NCBI GenBank assembly: GCA_010093515.1
Contig: MU001679.1
Coordinates: forward strand, 1,046,194-1,096,981
Direction: 5' to 3'
Length of the DNA: 50,788 nucleotides
Source of the DNA: Lineolata rhizophorae
Taxonomy: Eukaryota > Ascomycota > Dothideomycetes > Lineolatales > Lineolataceae
The translations under genes and the position numbers were made by a program. Below are positions 31,976 through 46,170 of the stretch, in pieces; the stretch's first letter is position 1; every line of letters starts with the position of its first letter. A model generated the notes under the pieces. It was not told the origin of the DNA, did no database searches, and saw only the letters and a list, made by a program, of their open reading frames with translations.

Positions 31976-32907
31976 GGTGAGTAGAGCACGGCGTAGCGGT
32001 AGTCCAAGGATCAATGGCGTGTGGGCGGTCGAAGGATTGCGCTCTGATCCGTTTTCTAGAGCAGGTGACGGCTTATATTGTCGAAGAACCGAAGCGCACC
32101 AAGTGGGATGGTGGTTGGCGGTGAAAAATGTGAGCAGGGCTGGATGCAGAGCGACGGGGGCAATTCGTACCGAATCACACGAGCCCGGGGCAGCGTCTAG
32201 ACTCTCACCACCCAAACCCTGCGTATAAGGGCCCTCTATAGCAGGAATTCTACACCATATTTTGTATACTACTAGCAAATAAACTTGGTCGAAATTTCTT
32301 GTTGCTTCGCGACCACTAATATGCGTGGACCATTCAATGGTCTGTGAGTCTGTTGCGGAAGCTTGGCGATTATACTTAGCGCTCCGCCTCTATTGTCCTG
32401 GAAATCAATCATATGCACCAATCACAACTGTGCCTTGAAAAAGAATTTCATGTTCGCAGCAACGCTATTAATCTGTTCCAAACACAGCGGTGCGATCGGC
32501 TGCCGAATTCATATGGATGTCTTCTCATCTGGCGGGGATACTGCGGAGATTAGCGAACGCACGTTGGGACTCGGGTGGCCATCGGAGAATAATATAATCC
32601 GCGCATGCATGCATACCTTCAGATTTTGGAAATCGCGACCGCCCAGCTCGACGTCACCGTTGTCAGCTCCAGCAACCTTCGCTCGGGGCCTTCTTTTCAC
32701 CCACCCGACTCTCTTGCCTCTTGCTCTTCCTTCTCACCACCTTTCCGGCCCAGCGGATTTCTTGCTCGCATCAAGCAACAAGTGAGACGAAGGCTTCAAT
32801 CTCCTCCTTCGGCTTGTGATAAGCCCTGACGCTTCGGGGATCTAAAGGCTAACGACCGACCGGACGACCTTCAAGGATCGCATTTGATCTCATACTTGAC
32901 CCTCAGG
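31976..32907. promoter_or_regulatory. Divergent region between Tma7 and Prp4 kinase
   Basis: In 932 bp no gene is supported. The sequence next to Prp4 (32680-32900) is CT-rich (CTCTTGCCTCTTGCTCTTCC) and resembles a fungal leader. Short plus frames between 32363 and 32829 could be upstream ORFs if transcription starts early; this is not shown. Confidence 0.4.
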
Positions 32908-35719
<2,812 letters not shown>

Positions 35720-38700
35720 ACTAGGGAAAGGTCAAGGCATCGCTCTGCCGATCACGTCCTTCGTGCAATATTCCTTCATGGTATCAAGGTGGGCTTTGTT
35801 TTTGTGCCGGTGAACGGAGTTTGCGAGATGGATGCTACACTAGACTTTTCTTACGTTGGACTTTTAGGAAGCAAAACGACCAAAATGCCGGATACTAGCC
35901 CTTTGGGTGGCCTCATTTATTTTTTATTCTCACCGGCTGGCCAACATATTGTCGAGTATGATTTCTTCGGAGGGTCCTATTCTGCGGCGGCACAAAGTCA
36001 AGGTTCTTCCCGGGCTAATTTGGGTGTACTGGCTGTGGACGGAGGAGGCGGAACTTGTCAGTGCATACGTAGTATGTATCCAGCGGACCAACGTTCACAC
36101 CTCGAACTGCGCGCAGTCAGGCGCTCACAGGAGCGCATGCTCTGTTCAATACTTTCCACATTACATATCCAGTATAAGCTAAGATTCTGGTGAGCACTAA
36201 GCTACGCAGCTTGATTATGGTGGTCTCCGTATTGAGAGGCTAGTTGGTACTGCCAGCTTTGCTACGAAACCTTTGAAGTGCCTCTTGAGACACCAGCCCA
36301 CCGTCTCAGGAAACTAGTTTCTTCGTCTCGAACATTTGCAGCAAGCCTTCTGATCAGTCCAGCCTGTTGCCAAACAAATTCTAGATCTGTCGGGAGACCG
36401 CGAACAGCCAGCCCCAGGAATGTCGGTACCGATTATATAAACATACTTGGAACCCGCGAAGCTTCCGGGGTTATTGGAAGGTGAGATACATCCGGCGAGG
36501 TCCACCCCGAAGAGACTTTAGCATCGTCTTTCCACGCAGGCATCTACAAAACGAGCTATCAGCAGATAGAACGCGAAGCCCATTAACAACATATAGCGGG
36601 CAATGTCTTTGATATGTGGGAGAGTCGCACATACAGGGAATTGCTATATATCTGTCGGGCTCCACCTGAAGTAGCCTTGTTGCGTTAGAGCAACTGACCT
36701 GCTCGTGGTCTCCAGGGGATATCGATGAGTGGAGACCTGGTGATAGTAGGCTCCCGTTGTGTTCTCGCCTAAGGGCACGGCCAATTACAGCGTTGCCAGT
36801 CGGTAGGACCGAATTCACGGGTCGCTCAGCTCGTCATATGGAGCGTGGTCATATGGACAGCATCTAGGAAACGAAGTTCTCTTAGTTATCGGTGGATTGC
36901 TTCTGGCTAAGTCTGAAGGACAGACGCGATACGTACTATAACAAATGTAAGTGTGAAGGTGCCCGTGACGGACTGACGACTACTATAATGTTGGATTGTT
37001 AAAGGAAATGCAACTCCTGGATGATGTCATGAAGACAATTCATATATTAGGTATGTTGGAGGGATGACCATGTCTTTATCACGTGAGAAATTTTGGGATG
37101 CATGATGTGCTTTCAAGAGGTGTTCAGAATGCAAATATATATACTAGGAATATTGATTGCCATATTCGTAGCCTTGTTACTTGATATGCAAATTTGGACA
37201 TATTGTATTGATGTCAAACGTTCCTACGACATTTGTGCAAGCAAGCAAAACTTAACTCCGGAAAAGCTTAAACCGTTGCATCGATAGACTCAAGTTGGCG
37301 GAAAGGAATCAACTAACATCGAAACTAAAGTGTCCCAAGTGAAGCAAACAATCTCAACATTGAGCACAGTTGGTCATCTGTATCTGCAAGGCAAGATGTG
37401 CCTATGTAGCTCAAAAGCATAATATAAACCCGTTATATCGGCAGAGATTCGACATGTACCTCCTTCGTACACCATGCGGTTGGCAACTATAGAGCACAAA
37501 CGCCAGTAGCCGCCGGGATACACGTTCAAAGTGACGCAGCGCGCGTCGCCCACCTCCGGTGGTAGTACGGAACGAATGGGGTATCCGGGAGGACACTCAC
37601 TCTGCGCAAATCAATCGGCTAGTCCCTCAGCAGACAACGGTGCCCAAATGTTTCAAGCAGGCGGTACAACCGGGTAACCGCTTCGTTGTATGTGTGACGA
37701 GGAGCGACGCGCGAGAGAGGGTACGGGAGCAAGTGGGAAAATGCGTGCAACCGGCCTCGCGTGGTAAACTCTCCGAAAAAGACTTGTATACGGAAGAGAC
37801 ACGGTGGCACGACGTCGAAAATGTGGAAAATTAACGTTCAATGAAATACATACGCGCCAAAAAATGGAATTCAATGATCGGAGAGCTAAAAGGGTACTTG
37901 CACTAGAAGGAACACCCGACGCCCGTTGACTTGGGCTCTGTCTGACACTTACACGCCCCGCACGCATGCGCAACCAAGTCCCTAGCTGCGCTTATCCTGC
38001 CCGCCATGTAAAAGGCCCCGATTGCTCGGGTCATTCTCGACTGAGCACAGCTGCCACAGCAGCGGTGTGACTGACGAGTCGTGGTCGGGATGGTCAATAG
38101 TCAGTCGCTCGCGACCCGACGATTCACACAAACGGTCACGACGGGCCGGGACCGACTCGCTGGGCGCCGCCGCCCTGTGATGACGAGAGTTCCAAGTTAC
38201 CCCAAACGTCAGCGCGAGCAGAGCCTGGAAGAGTCTTGGCGGGCGGTTCGCCGACGGAGGCTTTCTACGTTCCCCCATGCCGCCGGGGCGCGGGTGTGCC
38301 CTTTGGGCCGTGAGACCAGTCAGCTCGTCTGCAAGGTGGTGCAGCCGGCCGGTATCCTCGGGCTGCGGAGCGACCCCCGCGGCCCATCAGCGTCGGGCTC
38401 GGTCACACACACACACTCTCTCCACGCCGCCGCTCGCCCTCACGCCCGTATACTGTCGTGTCGTATCAGCCCGACCTCTCATCCCGTCGCCCCTCTCCCC
38501 GTTTGAAAATATCGGAAAGAAAAAAAAAAAGGGCAAAAATGAGAACTCGGGAAGTATGAAAAGCACGGAGCATGCGGGGCGATCGGAATCACAACATGGC
38601 AGATCGCGGAGACGGACATAGGACCGAAAAGCCAAGGCAGGCAGGCGACTGGACGACGAGACTTGTTGTCCCATTCTGTCATATGACCATGGCTGCCCAA

Positions 38701-41521
38701 GAAGGCGGCGTGCAGCCCGCTTGTATCCTGTTTGCTACCCGTAGAGACCAATGCCCGGGAACGTGCTGCTGGCTGAGTGGCGAGACTCGCGCAACTCCTG
38801 GCGATGGCGTGCTGTCTCTCTCTCTCCCTCTGTCACTTTCTGCCCTCTGCCGTGGCTTGCCTCAGCTGCAACTTCTATAGGTAAATTCTAACGTACGGCT
38901 GATTGAAGATGGGAAGCGAAACGATAGCGCCCGCTTGCAGGAGCGGGCTCACGTTATGGTGCGCGTGCACTCGCGACTCCTCTCCGCTCTCTCATTCGAT
39001 TTTACGCACGCGCAAAACTTGATCCTCTGATCGTGGTGGTCCCTGGATGCGTGAGAGAGACGATATTGATTGTTTCCTGGGCGCATGGTTTTCGAGGCAT
39101 ATAATCATCACCACGAGATCCCGTAAGTGAAAACGGTTGGCCCGTGCTTACTCGTAAGCCTTCTCGGCGGCCTTTTTGGAGCGTGGCCTGGCCAACAAAA
39201 GATAAGGGCTATCTTTCAGAGACTAAAATCCTCCAGTTGGATAGAACCACCGCCCCGCGATCACGTTGCCGCAAAAGTGATCTCGACGTCATCAGCGCTG
39301 CCAAAGAACAAAAGACGTTAATTTGCGGCCTTTTTTGATCTCCGCGAAGTCTTGAGATGTCCTGAGGCTGCTGGACAGTTCCGGCGTAACTCCTCTTGGG
39401 TCCCCCAGCCGGAGGAGCACTTGCGGCTTTCCCGACCGTTGGAACTATTTTCGAGCCACTCCACCTTTCTCCGTACCAAGCTGAAAATAAGCTAGGACGA
39501 TTCCTGCATCGTGAGGATGGAGATGCGGAACCTTGCGTCGGACTTGCCCGCGAGAGTCAAACGCGAGGAATCACCTAACCCTGGAGCAACGAGCTCTTGG
39601 CTTCAGTCCGGCGCTGACTGGCGGCCAAGTCCGTCCGTCCGTGGAACTCGTTACGGACGCATTGGACAGACGGTCTTCTCTGCTGGCAGGAGGGAGGTCA
39701 GGCGCGGCATCATCACTAGTTCCTGGGATCTGCATCCCATCCGCAAGAAGCATCGTTCCGAATGCAGTGTTCCACCGTCTGACTTTGCCATTCGGGCATC
39801 TGGCCATTGACATAGGCGGAAGGATCGCTGCGAATTGCTTCAGATTATTTGGGGCAACAGAACCTAGGAAGTGTGTCATGCAATGTGTGCTTACCTTTCA
39901 CTTGTGACAAGGCGGGCCGCTGCCCATGATTGCGCGCGGCGGCAGTGACCGGCACCTGCCGGACGCCGTCATAGACTCTCGCTCGATTCAGACAGGTCAG
40001 AGCGCGGCTGTACCGATGGGCCCGATACATGTGGGCGTCTTAGTTCAATGCAGGTCAAATGTTAGGCCACTATACGGAAATCCAGATTCATTGGCCAAGT
40101 GTACAGGCCCCCGCCTGCCGTCATGTGTGTGCCACATTCTTTCCACGCTTCAGTCCCATCGAGTTATGTGCCTAGTCCCCGCCCCGATTACTGCAGTCTT
40201 TTTGCAGCAAGCAGGCCAAAATCTGCTCACTAGAAGCAGGATGCAAGTGCTGAGTGGGCCGGGAAGATGCAATCAGATTCACGGTACTGGAGGCCAGAAA
40301 AAGTCCGGGGAGGGCGCATGCAATGGGCCGAACGTACAGGCGACCTCGCGGCGCGCGCAGCGCGCGGTTCACGTCACCCAACCGTCTCGCGACCACATTC
40401 GGCCGCGCGCATTCTGCCCACGGCGCCGTCACGACAAGGACGCCAGGTTACCACGGGCACCTGGCGCGGACCTTGGCGCCGGGCCGAAGGCTCTGGCCAG
40501 CTCCGCAATCCATCTCGCATTACGGCGTCTGGGTGCCATGGCAATGACTGCGATTGCCATCCGGTCCGGCGCAAAGCCGCGCCGCCTTATGATCCTATCG
40601 CGTCCCGCGCCGCACCCAGCCCCGCGAGGGCCCCGCAAGCAACCTGCCATCGCACCCAAGGGAGTCTCACCACTCCCTTGCTGCGGGGTTGCGGCCGCAG
40701 AAGCGGCCGGTCACTGCTCAGTGACTCCCAGACACCATCGTGGAGCTCGGGTCGGGGCCTAGGTAGTGTGCCCTGAACTTAACACTGCCCATTACGGAGC
40801 ACGTCGGCCACCACCGCCAAAATAGTTGAGCGACGAGACACCTTGCGCACTAGCTAGTTAGGTGAGAGTAGCGCGTGGGAAGTGCCTGACCGGTTTGTGG
40901 ACCAACTGACTCGTCCGGTCTTGACTTCCCCCTCCCCATCGTCGATCCAGCTAAGTATGTAATCGCTCAGATGAGACGAGGCAAGCCAGGCCGCGGGGCG
41001 GGACAGAGAGGCCCTAATGCAGGTCTCGCACGTTGCGAGAATAAAAAGGTGCAAACTTGGGGGAAAGAAAAGGAGGTAAAAAAAGCGCTAAAGTAGATAT
41101 CGTACCATAAGGACCGCGGCCCTCGCCTACTAAAAGTAGGTACATAGTCACTTAGCCAAGGACATAGACGGTGTGGTGGACGAGAATGTTTCCCTTGCGG
41201 CAACGCCCGCGTGCTCTAAACCCGGAAATGGAGCATCATGTCCAACATGTGCATCGCGCAGCATGACAGACTACCATCCACGATTCCCATGCCGTCCCAT
41301 CTAGACGGAGGGCGCGAGGCGCGCGACCATGACGACGGGTCCCTTCGGGATAGGCCGAGAGGCACAAGTGAACAGGAGCGTGGGCCCGTCGCGCAAAGAC
41401 AGTGGCAGCACCGCCCGCCTTTTGGCTACATACCACACGAAATGTGCAGCATGCACAAGTTATGCCAGTTGATGATGGTGGCATAGTGCGTACAGAATAG
41501 TGCGATGGGCCTGCCTGCCTG

Positions 41522-41569
41522 CCTACTAGTCCGACGTACATTGTACGCATATTATGCCGTACTAGTAGG
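41522..41569. repeat. Perfect 9-bp inverted repeat with 30-bp loop
   Basis: CCTACTAGT (41522-41530) and ACTAGTAGG (41561-41569) are perfect inverted copies. Between them GTACATTGTAC is itself nearly self-complementary. The left arm follows a short (GCCT)n run. It could form a hairpin or be a binding site for a dimeric factor; no function is shown. Confidence 0.7.
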
Positions 41570-41839
41570 AACTAGGCCGTCATCGCCTCATTAACCCCGA
41601 TTCACGGGCTTAAAAAATAAATTAAAAAAAAAAGGCAAAGAAACCCATTTATTAAAATAAAAAGAAAAGAAAAGAAAAGTTAGCATCTGGCGCTTTTCCT
41701 CCCAGAGACTCACACCGTACGTCCCATAATTCGCACCGAAGCCTTCATCCTTCACGACGGCGCGCGACGGCCGAGGGCCATCGCAAGGCACCAACCCCAA
41801 ACCCAAACCCGAACCCGCGCACGGGCACCCCCTCAACCC

Positions 41840-41884
41840 CCCCGACCGACCGACCAACCGACCGACCGACCGACCGACCGACCC
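41840..41884. repeat. (CCGA)n microsatellite
   Basis: About ten units of CGAC/CCGA with one interruption. It is one of several simple repeats in 41.6-43.0 kb. Confidence 0.9.
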
Positions 41885-42301
41885 TTAGCCAACCGGTCAC
41901 CCTCCAGCCGCGAACCACCAATCAGCGCCCCGCGGAGCCGGAGCACGCCCAACGGCTAACCTAGGCATGTATGTAGAAGTTTGCCAGCCCCGCGCCGCCG
42001 ACTTAGCGAGGCTATGGAGGGGCCCTCGGCGCGCCGCCAATCCCGGGTGGGGAGGGGGGGTTACGCGCCAAGAGGGCTAGTGGGGAGCGCGCGCGCGCTG
42101 ATTGGTTGCCTCGCGGTTTTCGGGAGCGCGGTTGGTCCGGGGGCACCCCTCCTGGGGGAGGGGGGGCCGGGGCGGTTCGCTGGCGGTGAGGGAGAGGGGA
42201 TGGCGGGGTGGGTTTGTTTCCTTTTAGGGCGGTGCGCTGCGGTTGCGGGATTGCCTGTTGGTCGCTATGTATGAGCCGTGGCATGCATGAGCCGAAGTCT
42301 G

Positions 42302-42328
42302 GGCTGGCTGGCTGGCTGGCTGGCTGGC
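42302..42328. repeat. (GGCT)n microsatellite
   Basis: Six or more tandem GGCT units in non-coding sequence. Confidence 0.9.
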
Positions 42329-42631
42329 GGGCGGGCCGAGATGGGACACCGGCGAGTGGTTGGGTTGGGGGGGATCCTGGCGGGAGTCCAAGTCGACCTA
42401 TCCGTAGGCAGCCAAGGTAGTCCGCTTGGGCCTAGAGCCAGGAAAACGTGACTTTTCCGCAACGGCCCGGGGCCCACGGGAGATTTGATGATGGCGGTGG
42501 TGGTGGTGGTGTCGTGCAGGGAGGGGGGGGCTGGCAGTTGAGTTGCCAGCCCCCTCGCCTTGCCATTCTTCGCTCTTCGACGGCGGGCCAACCATGTGCG
42601 CGCGTCCGACCCGGTAGCGCGCGCGCAACAG

Positions 42632-42654
42632 GCTCGCTCGCTCGCTCGCTCGCG
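42632..42654. repeat. (GCTC)n microsatellite
   Basis: About five to six tandem GCTC units, followed by CGCGCGATTG. Confidence 0.9.
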
Positions 42655-42947
42655 CGATTGCGCCCCCAATTGCTCCCGTTCGGGCGCGTTTTACAGAAGC
42701 GCAAAGAAGTGGCCGAGCAGGACTAGGGCATGCCATATTGCAGGACGGACGATCGCAGGGCCAACGTTTTGTGGCTGCGCTCCCTTCCCGTCTTTCCTGC
42801 GCAAGAGACCTGGCGTAGGGCAATTACCCTGCAATCGTACCTATTGGCTGCTACGTAGGTACGGTGCTTTGCAGAACAGGGCCAACTACTCAAAATACGG
42901 CTGCCGATAGGCTGGAGGCTCGATCGACGGGACACGAGAGAGGCTGA

Positions 42948-42971
42948 GTGTGGTGTGGTGTGGTGTGGTGG
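42948..42971. repeat. (GTGTG)n minisatellite run
   Basis: Tandem TGTGG pentamers in non-coding sequence. Confidence 0.8.
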
Positions 42972-44508
42972 ATGGATGAACAGAATGATGCGCAGGTTTG
43001 CGCGCGTGCAAGCGCCTCATGTTTCGCGATGCACCTACCTACCGTCGGGGCGAACGAGGTGAGGCAGCGGGAGGGAAACAAGAGGCGAAAGTATGGTACT
43101 GCTATACTTAACCCACGCAATTGAAGATAAGGCGTCGTCATGTCGGCTGGGATTGGCAGATAAGCGCAACGGAACCGCGTGGAAGCTCATTTGAGCGCAT
43201 GTTGGCAAGCAGGAACGTCAACCAATTTTCAATGTCCGCAGACGGGGTGGGCATATCGAGTCATCATCCGGTGAGAACCTTGTGGCTAAGTGTCGTTGTG
43301 ATTGTACGCCTCATGAGGGAAATGCGTCGTGATTGACGAGAAATATACTGCATGTATGCACATGTGCGTATCTCCCGCAAATAAAGAAAATCCAGAACAA
43401 GGGTGGAAAGTCAGGGGAACGAGATGGAGGGAAGGCTGATATTGGGATGATGACTTGCCTTGAGGGAAGGGTTGTTGATATGAAGGGCAATAAAACGTCG
43501 AAGTCCGAAGATTTAATGCAAAACAGAGAAGCGAGCGACCCCAGTACCATGGACAAGGGGGCACCAAATGACAAAAGATCAACCATCAGGCGAATCGGAC
43601 ATGTCATAGCACATGTGGCAATCCAGGTAGCTGGAACCAAACTTCACCAATGCGTGAGCGCGCAGGTGTGACGGGTAGATGGCGAATATAGCAATCCGCA
43701 TCTTCGACGTATATTGGAGACTGCCCAACGTCCAATCTGAAGGCTGTTGCAATCTCGAAATGGGGTTCTACCAGATATCAGGATGACGCGAGCCGGGCCA
43801 AACGACAGACATGAAACTCTGTCCTCTCCCAACTGCATCTATCCTTCGTCCGGCGAAATGTATGCCATTCTGGCCGAGCTAAGATACATTTGGAACGTAA
43901 TAGGTTAACTGCGGAAAATGGCCGCTTTGGTATCAACGAATGAAAGTTATGTAGTAAATCCGTATTGTAGCGCAAAATATATGCGAAGGTTGTCTCGAAA
44001 TGGCTTCGTTCCATATCCGGCGTATAAGAACAGAAGAGAAGTTATGGCCATCAACAAAGAAAAGGAAAGTAACGACTCCTGCAAATGCACACTATTCGTA
44101 GCGAAACCCGCACTTGCTGAACCAGCTACATGCCGTACACCGTCAAAAGGGACTTCAACCACACGAATCCCGAAACATAGGGCAGTGAAGCCCACAAAAA
44201 AAAATCTTTGTGAATCCCCATGGAAAACGGGCAGCCATCGAGGCAAAACATGTCCTTCCCCCAGCTCGAAACATATGATAGAAGACAATCGGCGATATTA
44301 CGAATGGTTTTCTCAGGTCTGGCCGAGGGCTCCAGAGTCCGGGAAGTCGCTCGCCGCAGGCGGCAGACGACAGCACCCACGCTGATTTGGACGGCTGGGT
44401 ACAACTTCCGGGGCATTCCAGCAGGTAAGCCGCTAAGTGGCCGAGACCTTGGATCCTCCAGTATGGTTTGAAGAGAACCGCGCCATCCTGATGTCTAATT
44501 TTAACGCC

Positions 44509-44528
44509 AAAAAAAAAAAAAAAAAAAA
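44509..44528. repeat. Poly-A run of 20
   Basis: Twenty consecutive A on the plus strand, lying 220 bp past the stop of the minus-strand kinase. It could be a retroposed poly(A) tail or a simple run; no adjacent element was recognised. Length may be unreliable in the assembly. Confidence 0.85.
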
Positions 44529-44749
44529 CGAACCCCGACACTCCCAAGTCTTTTGATCAGATCAATGCCCTAAAACACCAGTACACGGCACTCCTAAAGA
44601 ATCCACCCACTCATCTTCACGTGACTTTTGAACAAAGGAAACAAGTAGTCGAGGAAGCTAGAAACATAGTCGAGGAGAATTCAAGTCCAAGGAAGCACGG
44701 AACCCAGCCGGAACATCGCGTGGTTGCAGATCCGGAGAATCCATGGGCT

Positions 44750-46170
44750 TTAAAATACGCGGACACCCATTCTCGGGTAGAAGGGTCTGTTTTTGAAGTA
44801 ACTTGTGGCGGCGTGAAGAGGAGCCCACGGTCCAGGCGGGGTAGAAACGTATGCGGGTTGTTGTTGGTGGATGACATAAGGTTGGAAATTGGCGACGTTG
44901 GCGTACGAGGAAGGCGAGCAGAAGGATGAGGTTGAAGAGTTGGAGGACGCGGATGAACCGGACGAGAAGACGGATTCGTCGTCCGAGTCGACATCGGAGT
45001 CGTCCGACACATGAGTTGGGGCCGGGTGAAGCTCCGCGGGCATGTTCCCTGGTGGAGATAGAGGAGATGGAACACCAGGAGTGTAATCCGGAGCGCGAGT
45101 CTCGACGGGACACGGCCTGCGGTATTTCGCCGGATACTCCTGGGGCATGACGGTGGGAGCCGAGGGCTTCGCCGTGAGGCTCTCGCACCTGATCACCGCC
45201 TCGCGGAGTTCCTGGAGCGATATCCTCTTGGCCGGATTCAGTTCGAAAATCCTCCGGAGGATGGCATTCAACTCGGGTGAGAGTGGAAGAATGGACTTGA
45301 GGAAATTTGGGTCCCTCAGGAACGCTCGGAATGTCGAGTCGTCCAGAGACGCCCGCTTCCACGGATTCCGGCCACAGGTAAGATTCACCAGGATCACTCC
45401 AAGGGACCAGACATCATTAGGGGCAGAAGCATAGCAGGAGAAAGCCTTTGGAGAGGGTTGTTGGCATTCTGATTGCTGTGGTTAGTATACCACCGGGTCG
45501 ACAGATTTCAAAGTAAAAACAAGTTGGAAAATTTACCTGGTGACATGTAGAATGTGGAGCCGCAGCCGAAGTCGGACGAAGCAGCATCTGAGGTAGCGAG
45601 GCCAAAATCGGCGAGCTTGAGCGTCATGCCGTCGTCCGTAACGAGGATGTTTTCCGGCTTCAGATCCCGGTGGTAAATTCCCAGATTGTGGCAGTGCTCG
45701 ACCGCACTCAAGATCTGCAGGAAAGCAGACTTTGCCATCAGATCATCACCAACGTACCTGGAGCGCTCGGTGATGTTTGCGAACAAATCTCCGTCGGGGC
45801 AGTACTCGAGCACCACGTAGGTGCAGTCCGGGGAATCCATAATCTTCGCCAAGGAAACCACATTGGGGTGCTGGCTGGCCTGATAGTGGAGTTGGATCTC
45901 CCGTTCCTGGAACTTACGCTGCCTGAGCTCCAGGCCCACCTTGTTGAGAGCCTTCACCGCGTACCGCGTGCCATCCTGCAGGTCGATGGCGGTGTAGACG
46001 ACACCGTACGCGCCCACACCGAGGATAGTCTCGAGCTGCAGCCGCCCAGCGAGGACGTGGCCGAGCCGGGCTTCAGGCGCGCAAGTTCCATTGAGGGTCG
46101 GAGAGGGCGGCGGCGTGGGGTACATTCTGAGAGAATTGGTGGGGGGAGGGGGTGAGATGTCGTCGTCCAC
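44750..46170 (-). CDS. Ran1/Pat1-type Ser/Thr protein kinase
   Basis: Exons 46170-45537 and 45468-44750 (68-bp intron, GTAAAT...ATCAG with TACTAAC branch site) give 450 residues. The kinase domain covers about 37-290: glycine loop GVGAYGVVY (51-59), K73, HRDLKPEN (167-174), DFG (188-190), then FYMSPE across the splice junction and [20 protein letters not shown]. The activation segment ([13 protein letters not shown]) and [10 protein letters not shown] are typical of the Ran1/Pat1, Ksp1, Sks1 and Vhs1 group, which link nutrient status to meiosis, filamentous growth or stress. The C-terminal tail is Ser-rich and acidic ([20 protein letters not shown]). All catalytic residues are present. The gene lies alone between 9 kb and 4.4 kb of non-coding DNA, which fits a regulator with a large control region; that is an inference. 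Confidence 0.87.

Larger units (their letters stand above)
35720..44749. other. Nine-kilobase stretch without a supportable gene
   Basis: No frame here has convincing protein character, no recognised motif and no spliceable set I could join. 36.8-37.5 kb is AT-rich. 37.5-41.6 kb is GC-rich, with long open but noise-like frames (for example 39926-40762 plus). 41.6-43.0 kb is full of simple repeats. 43.1-44.6 kb is mixed and may include the 3' UTR of the Ran1-like kinase. No tRNA, rRNA or transposon ends were identified. It could hold long non-coding RNAs, regulatory DNA or eroded repeats. Confidence 0.45.

Noticed and set aside
39926-40762. 278-codon plus frame
   Set aside because: GC-rich noise: no domain, many Arg/Ala/Pro/Cys residues, and equally long frames overlap it in other phases.
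43918-44385. 155-codon plus frame and the opposing minus frame with hydrophobic stretches
   Set aside because: Neither has a recognisable motif or a spliceable extension; probably 3' flank of the kinase.
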